Below, in pieces: positions 1 to 8,365 of a DNA stretch of 64,000 nucleotides. The stretch's first letter is position 1; each line of letters starts with the position of its first letter. This stretch comes from Bryobacteraceae bacterium CoA2 C42. GTDB lineage: Bacteria > Acidobacteriota > Terriglobia > Bryobacterales > Bryobacteraceae. The translations under genes were made by a program, and so were the position numbers. Location of the stretch: assembly GCA_019931245.1 (NCBI GenBank), contig JAINDL010000035.1, forward strand, positions 29,121 through 93,120, read 5' to 3'. The notes beneath the pieces are model-generated. The model had not been told where the DNA came from and did not search any database. It was given only the letters and a program-made list of their open reading frames with translations.

Positions 1-12
1 TTAGGAATCAGC

Positions 13-558
13 ATGAAGGCCAGGCTCAGAGAACACTATTTGAAGAACGTTGTCCCCGCGTTGAAGAACGAGTTCGGGTACACCAACATCATGGCGGTGC
101 CCAAGATCGAAAAGATTTCAGTCAACGTTGGATTGGGCGAGGCGACCTCCAACCCTAAGATAATGGATGGCGCGGTAAACGAACTGGCGTCGATCACGGG
201 TCAACGCCCAGTGGTGACCAAGGCCAAGAAGTCCATTGCCGCCTTTAAGCTACGCGAGAACATGCCTATCGGTTGCATGGTCACCCTGCGGGGCGACCGA
301 ATGTTCGAGTTCTTGGACCGCCTGATGAACATCTCGCTGCCACGTGTGCGCGACTTCCGCGGGGTCTCTTCAAAGTCCTTCGATGGTCGGGGCAACTACA
401 CCCTGGGCGTGAAGGATCAGTTGATTTTTCCGGAGATCGACTATAACAAGGTAGACAAGACGCGGGGGATGAACATCAGCATCACTACCACGGCCAAAAC
501 CGATGCCGAGGGCGTTGCCCTACTCAAGCTGATGGGTATGCCGTTCCGGCAGCAGTAA
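13..558 (+). CDS. rplE: 50S ribosomal protein L5
   Basis: L5 binds 5S rRNA in the central protuberance of the large subunit, next to L18, and contacts the P-site tRNA. The 181-residue product is full length for the family. Visible family stretches are [13 protein letters not shown] near residues 32-44, [19 protein letters not shown] near 62-80 and the C-terminal [20 protein letters not shown]. The ATG at 13 fits the family N-terminus. It is the first complete gene of the window and heads the visible part of the spc operon, 19 nt before rpsN. The TAG at bases 2-4 could end the preceding gene (normally rplX), but too little is present to say. Confidence 0.97.
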   Translation: MKARLREHYLKNVVPALKNEFGYTNIMAVPKIEKISVNVGLGEATSNPKIMDGAVNELASITGQRPVVTKAKKSIAAFKLRENMPIGCMVTLRGDRMFEFLDRLMNISLPRVRDFRGVSSKSFDGRGNYTLGVKDQLIFPEIDYNKVDKTRGMNISITTTAKTDAEGVALLKLMGMPFRQQ

Positions 559-577
559 CGAATCAAGGATTTGACTC

Positions 578-787
578 ATGGCTACGACTGCGAAAATCGC
601 AAAAGATCTCAAGCTCAAGAAGGCCGCCGATGCCAACGTGCCCAAATTGGGCGTACGCCATCGGAATCGGTGCTTTCGCTGCGGGCGCCCCCGCGGCTTC
701 ATGCGTAAGTTTGGCCTCTGCCGCATCTGTTTCCGCCAGTTGGCGCTGTCCGGACAGATCCCCGGTGTAACTAAATCGAGCTGGTAA
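578..787 (+). CDS. rpsN: 30S ribosomal protein S14, zinc-binding type
   Basis: S14 sits in the head of the small subunit. This is the short zinc form (69 residues; about 61 is usual for this type). It has two CxxC knuckles, CFRC and CRIC, around residues 28-31 and 45-48, which should hold one zinc ion. The core [20 protein letters not shown] and the end [11 protein letters not shown] are typical. The roughly 8 extra residues are at the N-terminus ([18 protein letters not shown]), so the start could lie slightly downstream, but no better start codon is seen. Position between rplE and rpsH is canonical. Confidence 0.96.
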   Translation: MATTAKIAKDLKLKKAADANVPKLGVRHRNRCFRCGRPRGFMRKFGLCRICFRQLALSGQIPGVTKSSW

Positions 788-835
788 TCCCAGCGCAACG
801 ACAGTATTTTCTAGACAAGGAAACCTGAACGGACC

Positions 836-1231
836 ATGACCAGCGATCCTATCGCCGATATGCTTACGCGGATCCGCAACGCGATGGCCGCACGGCATCC
901 CAAAGTGGATGTGCCGGGGTCGAAGTTGAAGTTGGAGATTGCTCGAATCCTCCGGGAGGAGGGGTATATTCTCAACTATAAACTCGCCGAGGAAGGGGCC
1001 AAGAAGATAATCAAGATCTATTTGAAGTACACGGCGGCGAATGCTCCCGTTATTTCAAAAATGGAACGGATCTCAAAACCCGGTTGCCGGGTCTATGTTG
1101 GCTCAAAGGACGTTCCGCGCGTTCTTGGCGGCATGGGTATCAACATTCTGACCACCCCGAAAGGTGTGATGACCGGTCGCACCGCCCGCAAAGAGGGTGT
1201 GGGCGGGGAACTCCTCTGCCAAGTCTGGTAG
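836..1231 (+). CDS. rpsH: 30S ribosomal protein S8
   Basis: S8 binds 16S rRNA helix 21 early in small-subunit assembly; in enterobacteria it also represses the spc operon. The 131-residue length is normal. The N-terminus TSDPIADMLTRIRNA and the C-terminal GVMTGRTARKEGVGGELLCQVW are diagnostic. It starts at ATG 836, after AAGGAAACC in the 48-nt gap that separates it from rpsN, and lies 27 nt before rplF. Whether S8 autoregulates here cannot be judged from this stretch. Confidence 0.97.
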   Translation: MTSDPIADMLTRIRNAMAARHPKVDVPGSKLKLEIARILREEGYILNYKLAEEGAKKIIKIYLKYTAANAPVISKMERISKPGCRVYVGSKDVPRVLGGMGINILTTPKGVMTGRTARKEGVGGELLCQVW

Positions 1232-1258
1232 ACGACCGGAAACCGAGAGAATAATCAT

Positions 1259-1798
1259 ATGTCGAGAGTAGGAAAAAAACCAATCCCGCTCCCAGCCGGG
1301 GTCAAAATTCAAATCGGCGATCAACTTTCGGTTCAAGGACCGAAGGGTCAGTTGAATGTGCCGATTCCCGGGGGCATCCGGATTGAGCAGAACGCGAACG
1401 TACTGGAGGTGAAGCGCGACAGTGACTCCCACGCGGCGCTACACGGACTGACACGCGCGCTGGCCGCTAACGCCGTGACCGGGGTTACCGCAGGCTTTAC
1501 CCGGGAGTTGGATATCGTGGGGACCGGCTACCGCGCGGACGTGAGAGGACGAGTGGTGGTTTTCACCCTTGGCTATTCGCATCCGATTGAGTTTCTTCTG
1601 CCGGACGGCGTTGATGCCAAAGTGGAGAAGATGACCCACGTTGTGCTTACCAGCCATGACCGTCAACTGATCGGGCAGGTAGCTGCCAACATGCGGTTTC
1701 TCCGGCCGCCGGATCCCTACAAGAATAAAGGCGTCCGCTACACCGGCGAGGTGCTGCGTAAGAAGGCGGGCAAGTCGGGTGCGGGTGGCAAAAAGTAA
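1259..1798 (+). CDS. rplF: 50S ribosomal protein L6
   Basis: L6 binds 23S rRNA near the GTPase-associated centre. The 179-residue product has the usual duplicated fold. The N-terminus [16 protein letters not shown] and the C-terminal segment [27 protein letters not shown] are hallmark sequences. The ATG at 1259 is preceded by GAGAGAATAATCAT, with GAGA as a weak ribosome-binding site. It lies between rpsH (27 nt) and rplR (21 nt) in the canonical spc order. Confidence 0.97.
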   Translation: MSRVGKKPIPLPAGVKIQIGDQLSVQGPKGQLNVPIPGGIRIEQNANVLEVKRDSDSHAALHGLTRALAANAVTGVTAGFTRELDIVGTGYRADVRGRVVVFTLGYSHPIEFLLPDGVDAKVEKMTHVVLTSHDRQLIGQVAANMRFLRPPDPYKNKGVRYTGEVLRKKAGKSGAGGKK

Positions 1799-1819
1799 CC
1801 GGGTGAGGAGCTAACAGGC

Positions 1820-2176
1820 ATGATTTCGAAAATCAATAAAGACGCCGTCCGGCGCCGTATTCATACCCGCATCCGCAAACGCGTGGAAGGTACTCCGCAG
1901 CGGCCTCGTCTGGCGGTATTTCGCAGCATCAAGCATATTTACGCGCAGGTTATTGACGACTTGGCGGGAGTCACCCTCGTGGCTGCGTCTTCAGCGGAGA
2001 AGGATGCCTTGGATGGTGGCAATCTGGCGGGTGCACAGGCGATCGGCAAGTTGGTTGCTGAGCGGGCAAAGGAAAAAGGGATCGAGAAAGTCGTCTTCGA
2101 CCGGGGCGGCTTTCTTTACCATGGACGCGTGAAGGCGCTGGCCGATGCCGCCCGCGCGGCGGGTTTGGAATTTTAA
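1820..2176 (+). CDS. rplR: 50S ribosomal protein L18
   Basis: L18 joins L5 on 5S rRNA and anchors the 5S particle to the large subunit. The product is 118 residues, normal for the family. [20 protein letters not shown] near residues 30-49 and the C-terminal [22 protein letters not shown] are typical 5S-binding core sequences. The basic N-terminus ([16 protein letters not shown]) fits rRNA contact. GGTGAGGAG lies 9-17 nt ahead of the ATG. rplF and rpsE each lie 21 nt away. Confidence 0.97.
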   Translation: MISKINKDAVRRRIHTRIRKRVEGTPQRPRLAVFRSIKHIYAQVIDDLAGVTLVAASSAEKDALDGGNLAGAQAIGKLVAERAKEKGIEKVVFDRGGFLYHGRVKALADAARAAGLEF

Positions 2177-2197
2177 GGGGCTGAGGAGGATTAACGC

Positions 2198-2707
2198 ATG
2201 CCAGCAACCGTAGTCAAGCGCGTCGAAGCGACCGCCAACCTGAAAGAACAAGTCGTCTCGATCAACCGCGTAACGAAGGTGGTCAAGGGCGGTAAAAACC
2301 TTAGCTTTTCTGCCTTGGTTGTAGTCGGAGATCCCCAAGCCCGCATTGTCGGGTTTGGGACCGGTAAGGCAAAGGAAGTGCCGGCGGCTATCAAGAAAGG
2401 AATTGAGTCGGCGAAGAAGAATCTTCGGAAGATTAACGTTTTGGAGACCACCATTGCCCATCCGGCAACCGGTCGGTTTGGCGCGGGTCTGGTGCTCATC
2501 AAACCGGCACCCGAGGGCACTGGGGTGATCGCCGGAAGCGCTGTGCGCGCGGTGATTCAGGCGGTCGGTATTCCGAACGTTCTGACCAAGTGCTTGGGTT
2601 CGCGCAACCCGCACAACATGGTGAAAGCGACGATGGCTGCTCTGGTGCAACTCCGGGAAAAGGGCGAAGTGGCCGATGTTCGCGGGATTGCGCCGGAGAA
2701 GATGTAA
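2198..2707 (+). CDS. rpsE: 30S ribosomal protein S5
   Basis: S5 lines the mRNA entry region of the small subunit and affects decoding accuracy. The 169-residue product contains the N-terminal double-stranded-RNA-like domain ([20 protein letters not shown] near residues 22-41) and the C-terminal domain with [17 protein letters not shown] and [25 protein letters not shown] sits just upstream of ATG 2198 as a strong ribosome-binding site. rpmD follows after 12 nt. Confidence 0.97.
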   Translation: MPATVVKRVEATANLKEQVVSINRVTKVVKGGKNLSFSALVVVGDPQARIVGFGTGKAKEVPAAIKKGIESAKKNLRKINVLETTIAHPATGRFGAGLVLIKPAPEGTGVIAGSAVRAVIQAVGIPNVLTKCLGSRNPHNMVKATMAALVQLREKGEVADVRGIAPEKM

Positions 2708-2719
2708 GGATCTGTGGCC

Positions 2720-2905
2720 ATGAGCACTGCTAAAATGATAAAGATTCAGCTGTATCGGAGTCCTATCTGTACTCCGGAGCCGCACAAAGCGATTGTGCGA
2801 TCCTTGGGTTTGAAGAAAATGAACCGGATTGTGGAGCGCCCCGACACCCCGTCATTTCGGGGCATGGTGGCTAAAGTTCCGCATCTTCTCCGGATCGTTG
2901 AATAG
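2720..2905 (+). CDS. rpmD: 50S ribosomal protein L30
   Basis: L30 is a small, non-universal large-subunit protein. From ATG 2720 the product is 61 residues, near the family's usual 58-62. KMIKIQLYRSPICTPEPHKA and the SLGLKKMNRIVERPDTPSFRGMV core are characteristic. The ORF track begins two codons earlier at a GTG (2714). I prefer the ATG because it gives the usual length, but AAGGATC before the GTG keeps the alternative open. It lies between rpsE and rplO as expected. Confidence 0.94.
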   Translation: MSTAKMIKIQLYRSPICTPEPHKAIVRSLGLKKMNRIVERPDTPSFRGMVAKVPHLLRIVE

Positions 2906-2929
2906 CCCGTCCCGTGGAGATGAACGCAA

Positions 2930-3376
2930 ATGAACCTCAGTGATATAAAACCTCCTGCCGGGCAGGTAAAGAAGAAACAGCGCGTTGGTCAAGGTATGGG
3001 CACCGGCCGCGGCAAGTACTCTGGACGTGGCGCCAAGGGCGCCAAGTCCATCAGTGGATATTCGCGGATGCGTGGATTCGAAGGCGGGCAGATGCCGCTC
3101 CATCGTCGTTTGCCGAAGCGTGGATTCACTAATATCTTCCGTAAAGAGTATGCCATCGTGAACGTCGCCGTACTCGATCAGCTTAGCGGGGACTCCTTTG
3201 ACGCCGCCAAGCTGATCGAACTGGGCGTGATCAAGAAGCTCCAGGACGGGCTCAAGATTCTCGCTCATGGTGAGATTACGCGGCCGATCCACGTGACAGC
3301 GACCCTCTTCTCGAAGGCTGCTCAAGAGAAGATCAAGGCGGCAGGCGGTACCGCTACCGTCGTAGAGAAAAAGTAA
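2930..3376 (+). CDS. rplO: 50S ribosomal protein L15
   Basis: L15 is a late-assembling large-subunit protein with a long extended N-terminus that threads through 23S rRNA. The 148-residue product shows the Gly/Lys/Arg-rich N-terminus (VGQGMGTGRGKYSGRGAKGAK near residues 20-40), the GGQMPLHRRLPKRGF motif and a globular C-terminal half ending in AAGGTATVVEKK. It lies 24 nt after rpmD and 21 nt before secY, the standard order. Confidence 0.96.
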   Translation: MNLSDIKPPAGQVKKKQRVGQGMGTGRGKYSGRGAKGAKSISGYSRMRGFEGGQMPLHRRLPKRGFTNIFRKEYAIVNVAVLDQLSGDSFDAAKLIELGVIKKLQDGLKILAHGEITRPIHVTATLFSKAAQEKIKAAGGTATVVEKK

Positions 3377-3397
3377 AGAGCTCGATAACGAATCGTC

Positions 3398-4792
3398 ATG
3401 AAGTTCTTCGAAGCACTGGCGAACGCATTCAGAATTCCGGACCTCCGGAATCGCATCCTATTCACCCTGGGGATGCTGGCGATCTACCGTTTGGGTGGGC
3501 ACATCCCTACGCCCGGCATCGACGCTGAGCGCCTGGAGCAGTTCTTCCAGCAGAACCAGGGAACCCTATTCGGTTTCATTGACCTTTTCTCTGGTGGGAT
3601 GTTCCGTCGCTTGACGGTCTTTGCACTCGGGATCATGCCCTACATCACTTCGTCGATCCTGCTGCAGTTGATGACGATTGTCGTTCCTACTCTCGAAAAG
3701 CTCTCGAAGGAGGGCGAGTTGGGACGGAGGAAGATCACGCAGTGGACACGCTACCTGACGGTAGGTTTGGCTCTCATTCAGTCCTTCACCCTGGCTACTG
3801 CGTTGCAGTCGCAAGGGAATTTCGTGGTCAATCCCGGTTTTGGATTCGTTCTGATGACGATGATTTCGCTTACCACCGGAACGGCCTTTATCATGTGGCT
3901 TGGGGAGCAGATCACGGAGCGGGGCATTGGAAACGGCATGTCGCTGATCATCTTCACCGGCATCGTCGTGGGTTTGCCGGATGCGATCGCGAATATTTAC
4001 CAAAAGGCATTCCAGACCCGCGAGTGGAACATCGTCCAACTGCTCGTCATCATTGCGATCATGATTGCAGTGGTCGGCTTGATCGTCTTGGTGGAAAGGG
4101 GAGAGAGGCGCATTCCCGTGCAGTACGCGCGCCGGGTGGTTGGCCGGCGAATGATGGGTGGTCAGTCGACTCACCTTCCGCTGAAGGTGAATGCCGGGGG
4201 CGTGATTCCGGTCATCTTTGCAAGTTCCCTGTTGACCTTTCCGCAAACGCTGACCCAAGTGGCTTGGGTACGGGACAATCCTTATCTAAGCGCGATGCTG
4301 AGAAGTATCCAGCATTCCGAACCGCTCTACATTATCTTGTTCATCACGCTGATTGTATTCTTCTGTTTCTTCTACGTCTCGATCATCTTCAATCCGAACG
4401 AAGCCGCTGACAACATGCGCAAGTATGGTGGTTTTATTCCTGGTATCCGCCCGGGGAAGAACACTGCGGATTATATGAACAGCATTCTCACCAAGATTAC
4501 GGTAGTCGGTGGGTTATACCTTTCAATTCTGTGCCTGTTGCCTGAGATTATGATCTCCGGGATCAAGCTCCAACACCTTCCGCTTATTGGAAACTGGGTG
4601 GATGCTTATTTCCCCCGCTTCATTCTGGACGGTTTAAATGTTAACTTCTATTTCGGCGGCACCTCTTTGCTGATTGTGGTAGGCGTCGCTATGGATACCG
4701 TCAACCAGATTGAGGCTCAGCTGATCATGAGGCATTACGAGGGCTTTACCCCTCGTGCGGGCCGGATTCGTGGACGCCGCTCGTCGGCCTAA
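3398..4792 (+). CDS. secY: Preprotein translocase subunit SecY
   Basis: SecY is the channel subunit of the SecYEG translocase in the inner membrane; it exports unfolded proteins and inserts membrane proteins. At 464 residues it is slightly longer than the usual 430-445. About ten hydrophobic segments are visible. FSGGMFRRLTVFALGIMPYI near residue 65, GIGNGMSLIIFTGIVVGLP near 175 and the cytoplasmic loop GGFIPGIRPGKNTADYM near 345 are signature regions. The tail RAGRIRGRRSSA is basic. It precedes adk and map, the typical arrangement in the spc operon. The start of the adk reading frame may overlap its end. Confidence 0.97.
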   Translation: MKFFEALANAFRIPDLRNRILFTLGMLAIYRLGGHIPTPGIDAERLEQFFQQNQGTLFGFIDLFSGGMFRRLTVFALGIMPYITSSILLQLMTIVVPTLEKLSKEGELGRRKITQWTRYLTVGLALIQSFTLATALQSQGNFVVNPGFGFVLMTMISLTTGTAFIMWLGEQITERGIGNGMSLIIFTGIVVGLPDAIANIYQKAFQTREWNIVQLLVIIAIMIAVVGLIVLVERGERRIPVQYARRVVGRRMMGGQSTHLPLKVNAGGVIPVIFASSLLTFPQTLTQVAWVRDNPYLSAMLRSIQHSEPLYIILFITLIVFFCFFYVSIIFNPNEAADNMRKYGGFIPGIRPGKNTADYMNSILTKITVVGGLYLSILCLLPEIMISGIKLQHLPLIGNWVDAYFPRFILDGLNVNFYFGGTSLLIVVGVAMDTVNQIEAQLIMRHYEGFTPRAGRIRGRRSSA

Positions 4793-4811
4793 CATAGTCG
4801 TTCTTTCGCAA

Positions 4812-5519
4812 TTGAATACCGCCGTTGCCGCCAGTTTTTTTGCTTCCAAACCGCTGGCGCTGTTGTTGTACGGCGTGCCAGGTTCAGGCAAAGGTACTCT
4901 GGGGAAAATGTTGAGTCAGGTAACCGCTTGGCCGCACATATCCACCGGGGACCTCCTGCGGAAGCATGTTGCCGAGGGAACGTCAACCGGCCAAGCCTCG
5001 GCAGGCATCCTTCGTGGGGCTTACGCGCCGGATTACATTGTCAACAATTTAGTCGCCTCGCGGATGCGGGAGGCCGATTGCCGGAGAGGGGTCATCCTAG
5101 ACGGTTATCCCCGAACTCTTGAGCAGACTATGGATTTGCTCCCTGTATTGCGTCGCCTCAATCTCGAACCAGTCCTAGTCCGTCTCAACTTGGACTATAC
5201 TGAAGTGGTGCATCGTCTTCAGGCACGATGTCATTGCCAGACCTGTGGGGCTATTTACAATCTCGTTCATTTACCGCCCAGGCTGGCCGGCAGTTGTGAC
5301 CAGTGTGGTGGTCGATTGGTCGCACGGGAAGATGATCAAGTTGATTTGTTGTCCAAAAGAATTGAACAGTACCTCACGTTGACGGCTCCGGTCGCTCGAT
5401 TTTTGGAGGCCAGTTCAGTGAGAGTGGAGGAGTTTAGCGCAACGGAAGCGCCCTCCCGACTGCTGACGGCTGTCCTGACTCGGATCGGTACCGAGACTCC
5501 GAGCGATGAATTACCATAA
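4812..5519 (+). CDS. adk: Adenylate kinase, zinc-LID type
   Basis: Adenylate kinase converts ATP + AMP to 2 ADP in the cytoplasm. The P-loop GVPGSGKGT is near the N-terminus; HISTGDLLRKHV and ILDGYPRTLEQ are AMP- and phosphate-binding motifs. The LID carries two Cys pairs (CHCQTC and CDQC), so it is a zinc-binding LID. The start is uncertain. The track opens at GTG 4755, inside secY, which would add a long non-homologous tail. In-frame TTG 4812 is the next candidate and leaves about 15 residues before the core. No ATG and no clear ribosome-binding site precede the P-loop. map follows after 24 nt. Confidence 0.9.
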   Translation: MNTAVAASFFASKPLALLLYGVPGSGKGTLGKMLSQVTAWPHISTGDLLRKHVAEGTSTGQASAGILRGAYAPDYIVNNLVASRMREADCRRGVILDGYPRTLEQTMDLLPVLRRLNLEPVLVRLNLDYTEVVHRLQARCHCQTCGAIYNLVHLPPRLAGSCDQCGGRLVAREDDQVDLLSKRIEQYLTLTAPVARFLEASSVRVEEFSATEAPSRLLTAVLTRIGTETPSDELP

Positions 5520-5543
5520 CCTGTTTTTGTTTCCCTATCCTCA

Positions 5544-6314
5544 ATGATCATTCGGAAAAGTCCCGCAGAACTGGAGAAGATGCGCCGTAGCGGTCTGCTC
5601 GTCTACCGTGTTTTGCAGACTCTCGCGGGAATGGTCGAGGTGGGCGTCTCAACGTTGGAATTAGAGAACGCGGCAGAAAAGCTGATCCTCGACGCCGGAG
5701 CGCGTCCCGCCTTTAAAGGCTACTATTCGGCGGCGGCCGGTAACCGTTATCCCTACGTTCTCTGTACCTCGGTAAACGATGAGATTGTGCACGGGATGCC
5801 GTCCAGGAATAAGGTTTTAAAGCGAGGGGATATAATCTCGATCGACACCGGCGTACAACTCGACGGCTACTTCGGTGACTCTGCGATCACGGTGGGGGTC
5901 GGCGAGATTTCCCCGCAGTTGGTCAAGCTTCTTGCGGTGACGCAGGAGTCGCTTGAACGAGCGATCGACAAGGCTAGACCGGGCAACCGCTTGTTTGATA
6001 TCTGCTCGACGGTGCAAAAACACGTCGAATCGAATGGTTTTACGATTGTTCGGGAGTTTGTCGGGCACGGGATTGGAACCGAGCTGCACGAAGAGCCGCA
6101 AGTTCCCAACTATGTGGACCGCAATAATGAAAATCCACGGCTGAAAGAGGGAATGGTGTTGGCGATCGAGCCGATGGTCAACGCCGGGAAACCGCAGTCT
6201 AAAGTTTTATCCGACCGTTGGACCGCCGTCAGCCAAGACGGTTCAGCGTCGGCTCATTTTGAGCATTGTGTGGCTGTTACAAAAGATGGACCGTGGGTGT
6301 TGACCCGGCCATGA
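5544..6314 (+). CDS. map: Methionine aminopeptidase, type I
   Basis: This metalloenzyme removes the initiator methionine from nascent proteins. The product is 256 residues. Metal ligands are visible as the two aspartates in SIDTGVQLDGYFGDSAI (near residues 97-112), the histidine of GHGIGTELHEEPQVPNY, the glutamate of LAIEPMVN and a final glutamate in SAHFEHCVAV. There is no N-terminal zinc-finger or SH3 linker extension, so it is the simple type Ia form. Its stop overlaps the infA start as ATGA at 6311-6314, pointing to translational coupling. Confidence 0.97.
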   Translation: MIIRKSPAELEKMRRSGLLVYRVLQTLAGMVEVGVSTLELENAAEKLILDAGARPAFKGYYSAAAGNRYPYVLCTSVNDEIVHGMPSRNKVLKRGDIISIDTGVQLDGYFGDSAITVGVGEISPQLVKLLAVTQESLERAIDKARPGNRLFDICSTVQKHVESNGFTIVREFVGHGIGTELHEEPQVPNYVDRNNENPRLKEGMVLAIEPMVNAGKPQSKVLSDRWTAVSQDGSASAHFEHCVAVTKDGPWVLTRP

Positions 6315-6538
6315 GTTGTGGAGTCCAGATGCAAAGCCATCGCGCAACCGTGTTGGAGCTCATGCCCAATGGGATTGTCAAGGTGGAGTTGGAAAACCGG
6401 CAGCAGGTGCTTGCCCACCCCGCCGGGACACGAGAAGTTCAGTTTATCCGGCTGCGGCCGGGAGATCTGGTTGAAGTGACGCTCTCGCCACAGGATCACA
6501 GGCGAGGGCGCATCACGGGAGCATCGAGGAAGTCATGA
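6311..6538 (+). CDS. infA: Translation initiation factor IF-1
   Basis: IF-1 is a single OB-fold protein that occupies the ribosomal A site during initiation. The matching segment runs from about [21 protein letters not shown] to [18 protein letters not shown]. The track start at 6266 lies inside map and adds non-homologous residues. ATG 6311 overlaps the map stop (ATGA) and gives 75 residues; ATG 6329 would give 69. The usual length is about 72, so both are possible and I prefer 6311 for the coupling. Its own stop overlaps rpmJ in a second ATGA at 6535-6538. Confidence 0.93.
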   Translation: MSCGVQMQSHRATVLELMPNGIVKVELENRQQVLAHPAGTREVQFIRLRPGDLVEVTLSPQDHRRGRITGASRKS

Positions 6539-6648
6539 AAGTACGGGCATCAGTCAAGAAGATTTGTGATAAGTGCAAGATGATTCACCGTTACGGAACG
6601 GTCCGGGTGATCTGCACCAACCCGAAGCACAAACAGCGTCAAGGCTAG
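6535..6648 (+). CDS. rpmJ: 50S ribosomal protein L36 (too short for the ORF track)
   Basis: Reading ATG 6535 gives a 37-residue protein that begins [19 protein letters not shown] and ends in NPKHKQRQG, a full-length L36. The zinc ligands are the CDKC pair, one further Cys (ICT) and the His of NPKH, so this is the zinc-binding form. It overlaps the infA stop by four bases (ATGA). Order infA-rpmJ-rpsM is canonical. The gene is missing from the supplied ORF list only because of its size. Confidence 0.97.
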   Translation: MKVRASVKKICDKCKMIHRYGTVRVICTNPKHKQRQG

Positions 6649-6705
6649 ACGCGCAGCGATCCGGCCTATTGAGATTCAGTTTAAGATAACAGGAGCACCC
6701 AGCCT

Positions 6706-7089
6706 ATGGCACGTATCGCCGGCGTCGACCTCCCCGCAAAGAAGCGGGCCGAGATAGGTCTCACTTACATTTATGGAATTGGCCGTACTCGGGCCAAATC
6801 GATCCTTTATCGGGTTGGAGTCGACCCGGACCGCAAGATCGCCGATCTGACGGAAGACGAAGTCAACCAGATTCGAACCCTGTTAGAGAACGAGGGAGCG
6901 GTGGAGGGTGACCTGCGGAAGGAGGTTTCTCTCAACATCAAGCGCTTGATTGAGATGGGTTCCTATCGTGGACTGCGTCACCGGCGCGGATTGCCGGCGC
7001 GGGGCCAGCGTACTCATACCAACGCCCGCACGCGCAAGGGTCCCAGAAAGGGAACTGTCACCAACAAGAAGAAGCCGGGTCAGAAGTAA
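6706..7089 (+). CDS. rpsM: 30S ribosomal protein S13
   Basis: S13 lies in the head of the small subunit and bridges to the large subunit. The 127-residue product starts [20 protein letters not shown], includes the helix-hairpin-helix [13 protein letters not shown], and ends with the very basic tail ([20 protein letters not shown]) that reaches the P-site tRNA. A Shine-Dalgarno-like AGGAGC lies 16-11 nt upstream of the ATG. rpsK follows after 18 nt. Confidence 0.97.
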   Translation: MARIAGVDLPAKKRAEIGLTYIYGIGRTRAKSILYRVGVDPDRKIADLTEDEVNQIRTLLENEGAVEGDLRKEVSLNIKRLIEMGSYRGLRHRRGLPARGQRTHTNARTRKGPRKGTVTNKKKPGQK

Positions 7090-7107
7090 GGATCCCCAGT
7101 AAACAAC

Positions 7108-7515
7108 ATGGCCAAAGCAGCAGCTAAAAACGCGAAAAAGAAGGCCTTCAAAAAGAAGGAACGAAAGAACGTACCGATCGGGCTGTGCCACGTGCAGGCG
7201 ACGTTCAACAACACGATTATTACGTTTACGGATCCGACCGGGAATGTGATCGCCTGGTCGAGTTCTGGCTCTCTCGGGTTTCGTGGTTCGAGGAAGGGCA
7301 CCCCGTTTGCCGCCCAGCAGGCCTCGCTGACCGCAGCGAACAAGGCCAAAGAGTCGGGTCTGCGGACGGTGGAGGTTCGGGTGAGCGGTCCGGGGGCGGG
7401 CCGAGAGTCGGCAATCCGTGCCCTGTCGACCGCCGGGATTGAGGTTCGTTCGATCAAGGACCGGACGCCCATTCCTCACAACGGTTGCCGGCCGCCGAAG
7501 AAGCGGCGCGTCTGA
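7108..7515 (+). CDS. rpsK: 30S ribosomal protein S11
   Basis: S11 is on the platform of the small subunit near the E site. The product is 135 residues with a lysine-rich N-terminus ([20 protein letters not shown]). The core [21 protein letters not shown] near residues 29-49 and the end [21 protein letters not shown] are highly typical. It ends 174 nt before rpsD; that unusually long gap for this operon holds a structured leader, listed separately. Confidence 0.97.
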   Translation: MAKAAAKNAKKKAFKKKERKNVPIGLCHVQATFNNTIITFTDPTGNVIAWSSSGSLGFRGSRKGTPFAAQQASLTAANKAKESGLRTVEVRVSGPGAGRESAIRALSTAGIEVRSIKDRTPIPHNGCRPPKKRRV

Positions 7516-7545
7516 TCGCTCGTTCCCCTTTTTGACGACCCTGGC

Positions 7546-7672
7546 CCGTGCGTTAGCACGGTAAACTCGGTCTGTGTCATAATGTTAATTGGCGAATCTG
7601 CAGGTTTGCAGTCGTCACCAGCAAGCAGGATGAAGGCGTATGCCGTAAACTGCACCTTGAGCACGTGCTCAA
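7546..7672 (+). promoter_or_regulatory. Structured leader of rpsD with three hairpins
   Basis: Three inverted repeats are visible in the 174-nt gap before rpsD: CCGTGC-GTTA-GCACGG (7546-7561), CTGCA-GGTT-TGCAG (7598-7611) and TTGAGC-ACGT-GCTCAA (7657-7672). The last is a perfect 16-bp palindrome that can be extended by three more pairs with one bulged A, is followed by GGTTTT, and ends only a few bases before the AGGAG of rpsD. S4 is known to autoregulate through structured leaders in several phyla, so an S4 target or attenuator is the natural guess. No promoter with both boxes is convincing here. Confidence 0.5.
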
Positions 7673-7689
7673 AGGTTTTAGGAGATTGA

Positions 7690-8331
7690 ATGGCTCGTTA
7701 TAACGGACCGGTATGCCGCCTCTGTCGGCGTGAAGGAATGAAGCTCTACCTGAAGGGAGAGCGGTGTTACGGCCCCAAGTGTGCCGTGAGTGATGAAAAG
7801 AAGCGCAACTTCCCTCCTGGTCAGCATGGTCAGGCCCGGAAGCCGAAGATTCTTGGATACGGGCTCCAACTGCGCGAAAAGCAAAAGACCAAGCGGTACT
7901 TCGGCCTGCTCGAGGGGCAGTTCCGGAATATTTTTGAAAAGGCCAGCCGCTCGAAGGGCATTACAGGTGAGGTGATGTTGCAGATGCTCGAAAAGCGTCT
8001 GGACAATGTCGCTTTTCGCATCGGATTTGCTACTTCCCGCGCCGGTGCGCGGCAGGTTGTGCGTCACGGTCACCTGTTGGTGAACGGTAAGAAGGTTAAC
8101 ATTCCCTCTTATCAGGTGCGTGCCGGAGACGTCGTCTCGGTGCGGGAGAAGAGCAAAAGTAATCCTTCTATTCTAGCCTCGCGCGATGCAACGGCTCATC
8201 TGCCCTCTCCCACGTGGTTGGAGGTCGACCGCGAAAACCTAAAGGCGACGATTGCCTCCAACCCCAAGCGTGATGAGCTCGTTCAGATCCAGGTCAATGA
8301 ACAGCTGATCGTCGAACTGTACTCGAAGTAA
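7690..8331 (+). CDS. rpsD: 30S ribosomal protein S4
   Basis: S4 is a primary 16S rRNA binder at the five-way junction, and a translational repressor in many bacteria. The 213-residue product keeps a four-cysteine N-terminal module (CRLCRREG ... CYGPKC, residues 9-31), so it is the zinc-containing form. The S4 RNA-binding domain follows ([19 protein letters not shown] to VRAGDVVSV, about residues 97-155). AGGAGATTGA gives a good ribosome-binding site for ATG 7690. It lies between a structured leader and rpoA. Confidence 0.97.
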   Translation: MARYNGPVCRLCRREGMKLYLKGERCYGPKCAVSDEKKRNFPPGQHGQARKPKILGYGLQLREKQKTKRYFGLLEGQFRNIFEKASRSKGITGEVMLQMLEKRLDNVAFRIGFATSRAGARQVVRHGHLLVNGKKVNIPSYQVRAGDVVSVREKSKSNPSILASRDATAHLPSPTWLEVDRENLKATIASNPKRDELVQIQVNEQLIVELYSK

Positions 8332-8365
8332 GCGACCCGAGGTCCCTAAATCCACAAGGAGTGCT

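Noticed and set aside
4755-4811. GTG 4755 as the adk start
   Set aside because: It lies inside secY and adds 19 residues without adenylate-kinase similarity; kept only as an alternative.
7656-7674. HAIR-type HspR site before rpsD (CTTGAG-CACGTG-CTCAAAG)
   Set aside because: The half-sites resemble HAIR, but the gap is 6 nt instead of 9 and rpsD is not a heat-shock gene; an RNA hairpin is the simpler reading.
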